DNA of 64,000 nt from JAAYVZ01 sp035384965 (GTDB lineage Bacteria; Acidobacteriota; Thermoanaerobaculia; Thermoanaerobaculales; Thermoanaerobaculaceae), in NCBI GenBank assembly GCA_035384965.1, contig DAOOJE010000002.1, forward strand, positions 176,134-240,133, written 5' to 3'. The position numbers were made by a program, and so were the translations under genes. A model generated the notes under the pieces. That model was not told where the DNA came from and searched no databases. It worked only from the letters and a program-made list of their open reading frames with translations. Shown one piece after another: positions 17,901 through 24,800 of the stretch (position 1 is its first letter; every line of letters starts with the position of its first letter).

Positions 17901-18127
17901 TGCACGTGCGGGGCACCGAGGAGCAGCGGCAGGCGCTGCGACTGTGGCTCGAGGGGTGGAGCCTGGCGCTCGACGAGCTCAACTTCGCCCGGGTCGGGGC
18001 CCGGACTGGCGGGTTGCTCGACGTCCACTTCGTGACCGACGAGGACATCGCGGCCCGCACCAGCTTCGCCGTCCGCATCGGCGCCTCCACCGACCCCGCG
18101 CGGGAGCTCAAGCTCAAGGGGTCGTAA
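14951..18127 (+). CDS. GAF-like - ATP-grasp - nucleotidyltransferase fusion
   Basis: A 1058-residue protein in three parts. Residues about 5-140 form a GAF-like sensor module of the kind found in many histidine kinases (IPPGWQHPELCQVKIQ, EGPFLKEEARLIRTIADRLG). Residues about 330-720 are a PEP-synthase-type ATP-grasp domain with VGGKAAGLF, GPLIVRSSSLLEDRAG, IMIQEVVG and the terminal LQCRPQ strand. A region homologous to the end of the preceding protein follows (MGPGRWGSRGD). The C-terminus has a minimal nucleotidyltransferase: Gly967-Ser968 and the metal site Ser978-Asp-Ile-Asp981 (CSDIDLVLHV). There is no phospho-His domain. The ATG overlaps the upstream stop. The enzyme may use ATP to phosphorylate or nucleotidylate a target in response to a ligand bound by the GAF module; that is inference. 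Confidence 0.8.
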   Translation: MAEPTRPPERLLWALQERAKELACLYEVEECCSHPETPLDEVLRCVIRAIPPGWQHPELCQVKIQIGETEYATEGYVDTPWCQTTEIVAQDRVVGRLWVSYREEAPVADEGPFLKEEARLIRTIADRLGHFIQHQQLRVLVQEWRAAHDALAEQGTREWRVALNLLRRSDQDMFVRISRKLANHLSWSGVAEAQELLQGFVGLRGLDERVGGEKNLPIQRRELGDPLQLADRVFSLAARHMQDDEIMRRIQRWIQEDRAGFLVKAVVDQQSSPTHIADAIRRFQQMGEQGVGLSRSWMHALLVILIRRFLSDEPAFVAMAKDHVALEDFPGLFERLVSLPGSPGRVGGKAAGLFVAYQVLRRAAEAGVDLGPIRIPKTWYVASDTVHAFVLYNHLEELYEQKYKDVDQVRMEYPHLIQVFKNSEFPPEIVKGLSMALDDLHDGPLIVRSSSLLEDRAGAIFSGKYKSLFLHNRGSKQERLAALLDAVAEVYASIFGPDPIQYRAERGLLHLREEMGIMIQEVVGARIGPYWAPAFAGVGFSHNEFRWSSRLRREDGLLRLVPGLGTRAVDRVREDYPVLVAPGQPSLRVNVTTDEVLRYSPRTLDVIDLEQRTMATLDMKALLREHGHDYPALHRLVSVRDGDRLTRPSGLLLDPERDDLVVTFDGLINATPFVRQFSALLKALQAATGHAVDVEFASDGRDLYVLQCRPQSHAQGAVAARIPADIPESRLLFSANRFVSNGLVPDITHIVYVDGEAYSGLRDLGELQAVGRAVSRLNATLPRRQFILMGPGRWGSRGDIKLGVNVTYSDINNAAMLIEVARSRGGLVPDLSFGTHFFQDLVEASIRYLPLYPDDPGVVFAESFFLGSDNRLAELAPEFAHLAGVVRVIEVPAVTKGKVLRVLQNAEIDRAVGVLVEPSSTLGQPEGESAGRGDRDEHWRWRLAMAERIAASLDGARFGVVAAYVLGSTKNATAGPCSDIDLVLHVRGTEEQRQALRLWLEGWSLALDELNFARVGARTGGLLDVHFVTDEDIAARTSFAVRIGASTDPARELKLKGS

Positions 18128-18167
18128 CCCCGCCCGGCGGCGCCGCGGGGGCCGGCGGTTTCTGTTG

Positions 18168-18173
18168 TAGGAT
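18168..18173 (+). promoter_or_regulatory. Candidate -10 (TAGGAT), leaderless arrangement
   Basis: TAGGAT ends 7 nt before the ATG at 18181 and no Shine-Dalgarno sequence is present. This supports 18181 rather than 18172 as the start, because the -10 would overlap the earlier ATG. Confidence 0.35.
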
Positions 18174-18180
18174 GCAGGCG

Positions 18181-18726
18181 ATGCCGGGCATGCAGGACGA
18201 GAACGCTTACTGGGTCGGCGCTGGCGTGGTGCTGGCGCTCGACGTGGCGCTCCTCGCGTTGCTCGCCCGCCGCCTGCCGGGATCGGAGCTGGTCGCGCGC
18301 CGGAGGGTGATTGTCGCGACTTCCTTCCTGGTCTGGTTCATGCTGCACGCGGCGGTGTTCTGGGGGGACGCCTGGGGCGAGACGTATGCGCTCGTGCTGC
18401 CGCCGGCCGCGCGGCTGGTGCTGCCGCTGTTCCTCACCGTCGCCTACACGGTCGTGACCAAGCTGCTGCTCGACTGGGTGCCGCGGCTGCCGGGCCCGGG
18501 AGTCGTGTGGTTTTGCGGCCTCGGCGCCGCCGTGCAGTCGCTCGAGGGGGTGTGGGAGCTTTTCGGACTCGGCATGCTGCACCGTGTGCCGAGCCTGCGC
18601 ACCGTCGGTGCGCCGGCGCTGTTCGCCTACGGCTTTGCCGAGTCGGTCCTGCTGTGGTGCGCGGTCCTCGCCCTTTTCCCGCTCGTGCAGCGCCTCGCCC
18701 AGGCGCTTCTCGAGCGGTTGAGGTAG
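18181..18726 (+). CDS. Small multispanning membrane protein
   Basis: A protein of about 181 residues with five likely transmembrane helices: VGAGVVLALDVALLALLA, IVATSFLVWFMLHAAVFW, LVLPLFLTVAYTVVTKLL, a short one near VVWFCGLGAAVQSL, and SVLLWCAVLALFPLVQ. It resembles no family I recognise. It follows the ATP-grasp pair by about 50 nt but has its own candidate -10, so it need not belong to that operon. Other possible starts are ATG at 18172 and 18190. Confidence 0.65.
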   Translation: MPGMQDENAYWVGAGVVLALDVALLALLARRLPGSELVARRRVIVATSFLVWFMLHAAVFWGDAWGETYALVLPPAARLVLPLFLTVAYTVVTKLLLDWVPRLPGPGVVWFCGLGAAVQSLEGVWELFGLGMLHRVPSLRTVGAPALFAYGFAESVLLWCAVLALFPLVQRLAQALLERLR

Positions 18727-18800
18727 GGAGCGCCTCCCAGCGTGTGGTGCGGGGGACCAAGCGGGCCTGCGGGCCCGGGGCGCGGCGTGGCGGTGCTGTC

Positions 18801-18828
18801 GTCACCGGCGCGGAGTCACGCCGGTGAC
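18801..18828. terminator. Hairpin at convergent gene ends
   Basis: GTCACCGGCG and CGCCGGTGAC form a perfect 10-bp stem with an 8-nt loop. It overlaps the last codons of the minus-strand ATPase gene and lies downstream of the plus-strand membrane protein. There is no U-tract, so it may act as a bidirectional transcript end or RNA-stabilising stem rather than a classic terminator. Confidence 0.35.
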
Positions 18829-19530
18829 GAGCAGGAGGGTCTCCGGGTCGAGCACGAGGTTGAGGTCGCGGTCGAGCATGTGCTCGCGGTCCTTGACGAC
18901 GCGCAGGCGGACCTTCGACTCCTGCGGCTCGAGCCGGAACGCGAGGTCCACGAGATCCTCGATGCGGTCGGCTGGGGGCGGGAGGTGGCCGGGAGCGGCC
19001 TGCGGGCCGTCGCGGTGCGTACGGCACGCCATCCACAGCTCGGCGCCGAGCCCGGCGGCGGTGGCGCGCAGCGCCTCGACGGTGCTCCGCTCGACGCTCG
19101 CGAGGTCGGGCTGGTCGAAGATGACCACCTGCGGCACGAACCCCATCGCCTCGCGCAACAGCTCCACCGCCTGCCGGAGCTTGTCGGGCGTGAAAGCCCG
19201 CCCGGCGTAGGTGTGGATGTGCCGTCGGCGCTCGATCGCGAGCTGGATTTCCGCCCTGTGCTCGAGCTTGCGCTCGCGGCGGAGCAGCTCGGTGAGGAGG
19301 TCGTCGTACCAGGCCCGGGCCTTGTCGACGCTCGACTGCAGCGAGATGTGGAGGACGTTCTGCCCGGCGAGCAGTGCGTCGAGGCCGATCCCGACCAAAA
19401 ACGCCGTCTTGCCGACGCCGGCGCGGGCCATGACGAGGCCCAGCCGACCGGGACCCGGACCGGGGCAGCCGTCGCGCTCGAGCAGGGTGCGGGCGGAGCG
19501 CCGCAAGCCGAACATCATCTCGGTCATCAT
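18802..19530 (-). CDS. RecA-fold P-loop ATPase coupled to EF-G
   Basis: A 242-residue soluble ATPase. The Walker A motif ARAGVGKT is at residues 35-42. A Walker B-like strand VVIFDQPDL lies near residue 135, and an arginine-rich region (ELWMACRTHRDG) follows. The order resembles KaiC/DnaB-like RecA-fold ATPases, but there is no helicase or DNA-binding module. The start overlaps the stop of EF-G (TGATGATG), with the GAGGAG of the last EF-G codons acting as ribosome-binding site, so the two are translated together. The function is unknown; genomic coupling suggests a translation-related role, which is inference. GTG at 19533 and ATG at 19527 are alternative starts. Confidence 0.75.
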   Translation of the reverse strand: MMTEMMFGLRRSARTLLERDGCPGPGPGRLGLVMARAGVGKTAFLVGIGLDALLAGQNVLHISLQSSVDKARAWYDDLLTELLRRERKLEHRAEIQLAIERRRHIHTYAGRAFTPDKLRQAVELLREAMGFVPQVVIFDQPDLASVERSTVEALRATAAGLGAELWMACRTHRDGPQAAPGHLPPPADRIEDLVDLAFRLEPQESKVRLRVVKDREHMLDRDLNLVLDPETLLLVTGVTPRR

Positions 19531-21617
19531 CACTCCTCCTCGTGGGCGGCGCGGTTCTTGTAGTGCGCGAGCAGTTCTTCAGAGACCTCGCGGGGGACCG
19601 GCGCGTAGCGGGCGAACTCCATCGTGTACTCGGCCTTGCCCTGGGTGGCCGAGCGCAGCTCGGTGGCGTAGCCGAACATTTCCCCGAGCGGCACCTCGGC
19701 CTCGATGCGCGCGAAGCCCTCGTCTTCCTGCGAGCCGATGACGGTGCCGCGGCGGTGCAGCAGAGTGCGGAAGATGGCGCCCTGGAACTCGGCCGCACCC
19801 TCGACCGAGACCCGCATGAGCGGCTCGAGGATGCGCGGCGCGGCCCGCCGGTAGGCGTCACGGAAAGCGGCGCGAGCCGCGACCTGAAAGGCGAGGTCGG
19901 AGGAATCCACGGGGTGGGAGTTGCCGTCGACCAGCACGACCCGCACCCCGACGATCGGCGAGCCGATGAGGCTGCCCTTCGCGAGGGCGCTGCGGAAGCC
20001 CTTGTCGCAGGCGGGGATGAACTCGGTGGGGATGGCTCCGCCGCGAATCTGGTTGTCGAGCTCGTAGTCCCTGTCCTCGCACGGCTCGATGTAGCCCGCC
20101 ACCTTCGCGTACTGGCCGGAGCCCCCGGTTTGCTTGCGGTGCAGGTAGTCGAACTCGGCGCGGCGGGAAATGGCCTCGCGGTAGGCGACCTGCGGCGCGC
20201 CGGTCTCGACGGCCGCGCCGTACTCCCGGCGCATGCGCTCGACGTAGACGTCCAGGTGCAGCTCGCCCATGCCGGAAATGATGGTCTCGCCGCTCTCCTG
20301 GTCCTGGGTGACGCGGAATGTCGGGTCCTCCTTGGCGAAGCGGGACAGCGCCTTGGACATGTTGACCTGCGACTTGTTGTCGGCCGGCTTGACGGCGAGC
20401 GAGATGACGGGATCTGGCACGTGCATGGCGGTCATCGCCAGGCGCGGCCCATCCCCGACCAGGGTGTCCCCGGTGTGGCAGTCGATGCCGAACAGACCGA
20501 CGATGTCGCCGGCCTCCGCGGCTGCGATGTCCTCCATCGAGTCGGCGTGCAGCCGCACCACGCGCCCGATGCGGATCTTCCGGCCGGTGCGGGTCTGCAC
20601 GACGGTGTCGCCCTTGGCCAGGGTGCCCTGGTAGACGCGGATGAAGGTGAGCTGCCCGTACCGCCCCTCGTCGAGCTTGAAGGCGTAGACCACGGTCTGC
20701 GCCGTCGGGTCGGAGACGAGCTGCACGGGAGCGCTGTCGTTCTCGAGATCGACCGCCTCGATCGGTACCTCGGCCGGGCTCGGCAGGAAGTCGACCACGC
20801 CGTCGAGGAGCTTCTGGACCCCCTTGTTCTTGTAGGCGGAGCCGAGGAGCACGGGCGTCAGCTCGAGCGCCAGGGTGCCGCGCCGCACAGCCTCGCGGAG
20901 GAGTTCGGGGGTGGCGTTGCCGTCGAGGGCGGCCTCCAGCAGCTCGTCGGAAAACAGGCTGGCGGTGTCGATGAGCTCGGCGCGCCGCTCCTCGGACACG
21001 GCCTGCATGGCGGCCGGGATCGGCCCGAACTCGATGTCCTCGCCGCTGGCGCCGCGGAAGTAGACGGCCCGCATGTCGATGAGGTCGACCACGCCCTCGA
21101 AGGCGGCCTCGAGCCCGATCGGGAGCTGCAGCAGCACCGGCCGGTGACCGAGCTTGTCGCGCAGGGCGCGCACCACGCGCTCGGGGTTGGCGCCGGTGCG
21201 GTCGCACTTGTTGATGAAGGCGACGCGCGGCACACGGTAGCGGCGCATCTGCCGGTCCACCGAGATCGACTGCGACTGCACGCCGGCGACGGCGCACAGC
21301 ACCAGCACCGCGCCGTCCAGCACGCGCAGCGCGCGCTCGACCTCGATCGTGAAGTCGACGTGCCCGGGAGTGTCGATGATGTTGATGTTGTGCCCTCGCC
21401 ACTCGACCGACGTGGAAGCCGAGGTGATCGTGATGCCGCGCTCTCGCTCGAGCTCCATGTGGTCCATCGTGGCTCCGACGCCGTCCTTGCCCTTGACCTC
21501 GTGGATCGCATGGATCTTCCTCGTGTAAAAGAGAATGCGCTCCGTGAGGGTGGTCTTTCCGGAGTCGATGTGGGCGGAAATGCCGATGTTGCGAATACGG
21601 TCGACCGAACTGCTCAT
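19530..21617 (-). CDS. fusA: Elongation factor G, mitochondrial EFG1/spdEFG-like type
   Basis: A 695-residue translational GTPase that moves tRNA and mRNA through the ribosome. The GTPase motifs are AHIDSGKT (residues 15-22), RGITITSA in switch I, DTPGHVDF and NKCDRTGAN. Domains II to V follow, with GMGELHLDVYVERMRREY and the C-terminal MFGYATELRSATQGKAEYTMEF. The P-loop Ser (HIDSGKTT) instead of the usual Ala, and the HEVKGKDGVGATMDHMELE segment, are typical of mitochondrial EFG1 and the spdEFG1 group of spirochaetes, planctomycetes and deltaproteobacteria. Those organisms often carry two EF-Gs, so another fusA probably lies elsewhere; that is inference. No S12, S7 or EF-Tu genes adjoin, so this is not the standard str operon. 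Confidence 0.95.
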   Translation of the reverse strand: MSSSVDRIRNIGISAHIDSGKTTLTERILFYTRKIHAIHEVKGKDGVGATMDHMELERERGITITSASTSVEWRGHNINIIDTPGHVDFTIEVERALRVLDGAVLVLCAVAGVQSQSISVDRQMRRYRVPRVAFINKCDRTGANPERVVRALRDKLGHRPVLLQLPIGLEAAFEGVVDLIDMRAVYFRGASGEDIEFGPIPAAMQAVSEERRAELIDTASLFSDELLEAALDGNATPELLREAVRRGTLALELTPVLLGSAYKNKGVQKLLDGVVDFLPSPAEVPIEAVDLENDSAPVQLVSDPTAQTVVYAFKLDEGRYGQLTFIRVYQGTLAKGDTVVQTRTGRKIRIGRVVRLHADSMEDIAAAEAGDIVGLFGIDCHTGDTLVGDGPRLAMTAMHVPDPVISLAVKPADNKSQVNMSKALSRFAKEDPTFRVTQDQESGETIISGMGELHLDVYVERMRREYGAAVETGAPQVAYREAISRRAEFDYLHRKQTGGSGQYAKVAGYIEPCEDRDYELDNQIRGGAIPTEFIPACDKGFRSALAKGSLIGSPIVGVRVVLVDGNSHPVDSSDLAFQVAARAAFRDAYRRAAPRILEPLMRVSVEGAAEFQGAIFRTLLHRRGTVIGSQEDEGFARIEAEVPLGEMFGYATELRSATQGKAEYTMEFARYAPVPREVSEELLAHYKNRAAHEEE

Positions 21618-21729
21618 GTGATGTGTCCCGAGGCCGTGGAGCGCGCCGCGAGGACCCTCCCTTCGTGCATCCGGTCACTCCCGGGCGCTCCCCCGGAACG
21701 TGTGGACGGGAAGCTCGCTTCCCGCGCGC

Positions 21730-21738
21730 ATGATAGCA
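21730..21738 (-). promoter_or_regulatory. Extended -10 promoter (TGCTATCAT) for EF-G
   Basis: On the minus strand TGCTATCAT lies about 115 nt before the EF-G start, giving a leader of roughly 105 nt. It matches the TGCTAYNAT form seen at three other genes in the window. No -35 consensus is evident. Confidence 0.35.
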
Positions 21739-21834
21739 GGCCGCCCCGGCCCGGTCCGGCGGCGGCCGGTGAGCGGAGGCTGTGCCACGCTCGCCTTCCG
21801 CGCAGTGCGCCCGGCCACCGCGTGTGAGGGTGGG

Positions 21835-21840
21835 TATAAT
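21835..21840 (+). promoter_or_regulatory. Consensus -10 (TATAAT) for leaderless mRNA
   Basis: A perfect TATAAT ends 9 nt before the ATG at 21850. With normal -10 to +1 spacing, transcription would begin within 0-3 nt of the start codon, so the mRNA would be leaderless. No -35 is apparent. Confidence 0.5.
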
Positions 21841-21849
21841 CGCGGTCGA

Positions 21850-24800
21850 ATGGGCTCCGCCGACCCCTCCGGCAGCGTGCTGTTCCAGAGGCTCCAGGAA
21901 CGAGGCTGGCGTCCGGCCGCGCTCGACGGGTGGTGGGAGCGGCACTCACCGGCGCGCCTGGACACTGCGCTCCGGCTGGCGCTCGACCTCGAAGGGCTGC
22001 CCTGTGACGACGATGCTTTGCCCGTGTGGCGCAAGGCGCTCTACCCGGAGGTATGCCGGAGGCTGTTCCCGCAGTCGTTCCCGAGGCCGGCGGACGACGT
22101 CGTGAGGGTGGCGGACCTCTTCATCCCCCTCGCCAACGCCGTGGTCGAGGAGCAGGCGCGGCGCGGCGGACCTGGGATCGCGCAGCGGCTGCCGTTCCGC
22201 CCGCTGCGGCCGGAGGAGATCGCCCGCTGGCCGTCGGGCGAGGAGTACCGGCGGCTCCTCGGGTACCTCGAGCGCGAGGGGGTGCTGGCGCTCCTGACGA
22301 TGGCCCAGGAGTGGCTGGGGCTGTCGATCCTCGACCACGTGCTCGGGGTCACGGGCGTGGCGCTGCACATCGGCCGGCAGCTCGTCGGCAAGATCCCGGT
22401 CGACCTGCCGCTGCTGCACGGCGGCGCAATCGGGCACGATCTCGGCAAGTTCGGGTGCGTCGGTGACGAGGTCAGGCGCATCCCGCGCCTGCACTACTAC
22501 TACACGCACATCTGGTACCAGGACCGGGGGCTGGGGTCGCTCGGCCACATCGCCACCAACCACTCGTGCTGGGACCTCGAGCAAGTGCGGCTGCCGATCG
22601 AGACGCTGCTGCTCATCTACGGCGACTTCCGGGTCAAGGACTGGCCGGGCCCGGACGGCACGCAGAAGATGCAGGTGATTTCCCTCGCCGACTCGTTCGA
22701 GGCCATCGCGGGCAAGCTCGAAAACCTCGACAGGGAAAAGATCCGGCGCTACCGGGGAGTGTACCGAAAGCTGCGCGACCTCGAGGAGTACCTGCAGTAC
22801 CTCGGGGTGGACCTCAACGTGCCGGGGATCCCGAACGCGCTGCCGCCGCGGCCGGTGCTGCCCGAGGGGCTGGACGTGCTGGGCGTGCTGGCCGGCACGA
22901 AGCGCGCCCACGCCGCCGCGCTGGCCACCGGCCGCCACATCTCGACGCTGCGGCGAGTGCTGGTCACCGCCCACAACCTCGGCGTCATGGAGCGGCTGCG
23001 CGACCTGCCGGCGCTGCGGGCGCTGCTCGAGGAGGCCCGCTCGTTCGAGCGCTGGCGGGACATCCGGACCTACCTCGCGATCCTCGGGGAGTACTCGCCG
23101 GCGCTCTCGACCGAACAGAAGTCGCTGGCGCTCGACTTCTTCCTCGAGCTGCTCGAGCATCGCGACGACGACATTCGCTACCAGGCGGCCGACCGCATCG
23201 GCAGTTTGCTGGCCTCGAAGGAGGACTTCTGGCGCAAGGATCTGCCGGCCGGGGTAGAGCTGCGCCCCGAGCGGACCGTGCTCGACGAGCTGGAGCGGGT
23301 GCTGGCGCTGCTCGACCGGGCGCCGAAGGCAGCCGAGGAGGACATGGCGCCGGCCGAGCGGGTGCTGTACGCCATTCCGATCATCGTCCGGCGGCTCCTC
23401 ACCCGGGCCGAGGAAGGGCTGCGCCAGCAGGCGTGGCAGCTCATCAAGAAGGACTTCGAGAACCGCCGACGCGACCGGCGCCCGCTCGTGGGGCTGTACG
23501 TCTGCGAGGCGCTCGAGGTGGCGGCGCCGCTGCTGCCGCCCGAAGAGCGCCGTGAGCTGGTCTGGTTCGTGCGCTCCTACATGACCCACGACATCACCAA
23601 CACCCGCCTCATGGCGTGGCGGCTGCTGCTGGTGCTGGCGCGGCTGTCGGCCGCCGATCCCGAGCTGCGGGCCGCGGTCAAGGAGTGCGTGGAGGCTCTC
23701 ACGAGCCGCGTGAGCGGCCGCTCCTTGCCGGCCGAGCTGTACCTCATGGAGGAGCTGGCCCGGCTCTCGGATCTGCCTGGCGTGGCGCAGCGCTGCAAGG
23801 AGCTGCGCAAGGCTGACCGCGACCCGGTGCGCGAGGTGTTCCTGCGCAACCTCAAGAGCCACGTCGGGTGGGTCGAAAAGAAGGTCAACTGCGACTACCT
23901 GCTCGCGGTGGCGAGGCGCCGCCTCGAGGAAAACCGGGACCCCGGCGCCTACTTCGCCCACGAGGTGGCTTCCCACTTTGCCAATTTGCTGCGCGTGAGC
24001 CGGGTGGAGGGCACCCGCTTCCACGCCGGTGACTGCCTGCTGGCGCTGATGCCGCTCATGCACGCGACGCAGCGGAACGAGGTGGCGGTCGAGCTGCTGC
24101 GCTCCCTCGAACTCGACGCCGAGGCGATCACGCGCTACATCCCGCGCTTCCTCGGCGGGGTGCTGGCGTCGCTGCCGGACCAGGAGTTCGAGGAAGCTCT
24201 CAGCGACATCGGCGCCAACCTGCAGCGCGGCACCGAGGGGCTGCAGCGGCTGCTGCTGCAGACGGTGTGCTGGGTGCTGCTTTCCCTCGACGTCAAGCGG
24301 CTCGACGAGACCGTCCACCGCCGGCTCGTCGGGATGCTGCTGGGAGCGCTCGCGGAGTCGCGCCTGGCCACGGCCAACGAGGCCTACGCGCAGATGGCGC
24401 AAGTGCTGGAGCGGCTCTCCCGCCAGCGCGACGACGGCCGCCTGCAGGCGTTCCGGCAGCTCGCCTCCAAGAAGCTGTTCTCGCTCATCACCCACCACCC
24501 CGGCGACCGGGTGCGCTTTTTCCTCGTTGCCTCGGCGCTCAACCACTTGCAGCGTGCGGTTGAACGCTCCCGCCGCGGCGCCAGGTTCCCGGAGCACCCT
24601 TCGGTGGCGCTGGTGCCGGGCACCTTCGACCCGTTCACGAGGGCCCACGAGACGATCGTCGCCAAGGCGCTCGAGTACGCGGACGAGGTGCTGGTGCAGA
24701 TGGACGATTACTCGTGGCGCAAGCACGCGCTGCCGAGGCACCTCCGGGAAGAGCTGGCATGGATGGCGCTGGCCTCCACGCCGCGCGCCTTCCTGGCGCC

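Noticed and set aside
14774..18028. A 1084-codon open frame on the minus strand
   Set aside because: Antisense shadow of the ATP-grasp/nucleotidyltransferase protein, with biased composition and no motifs.
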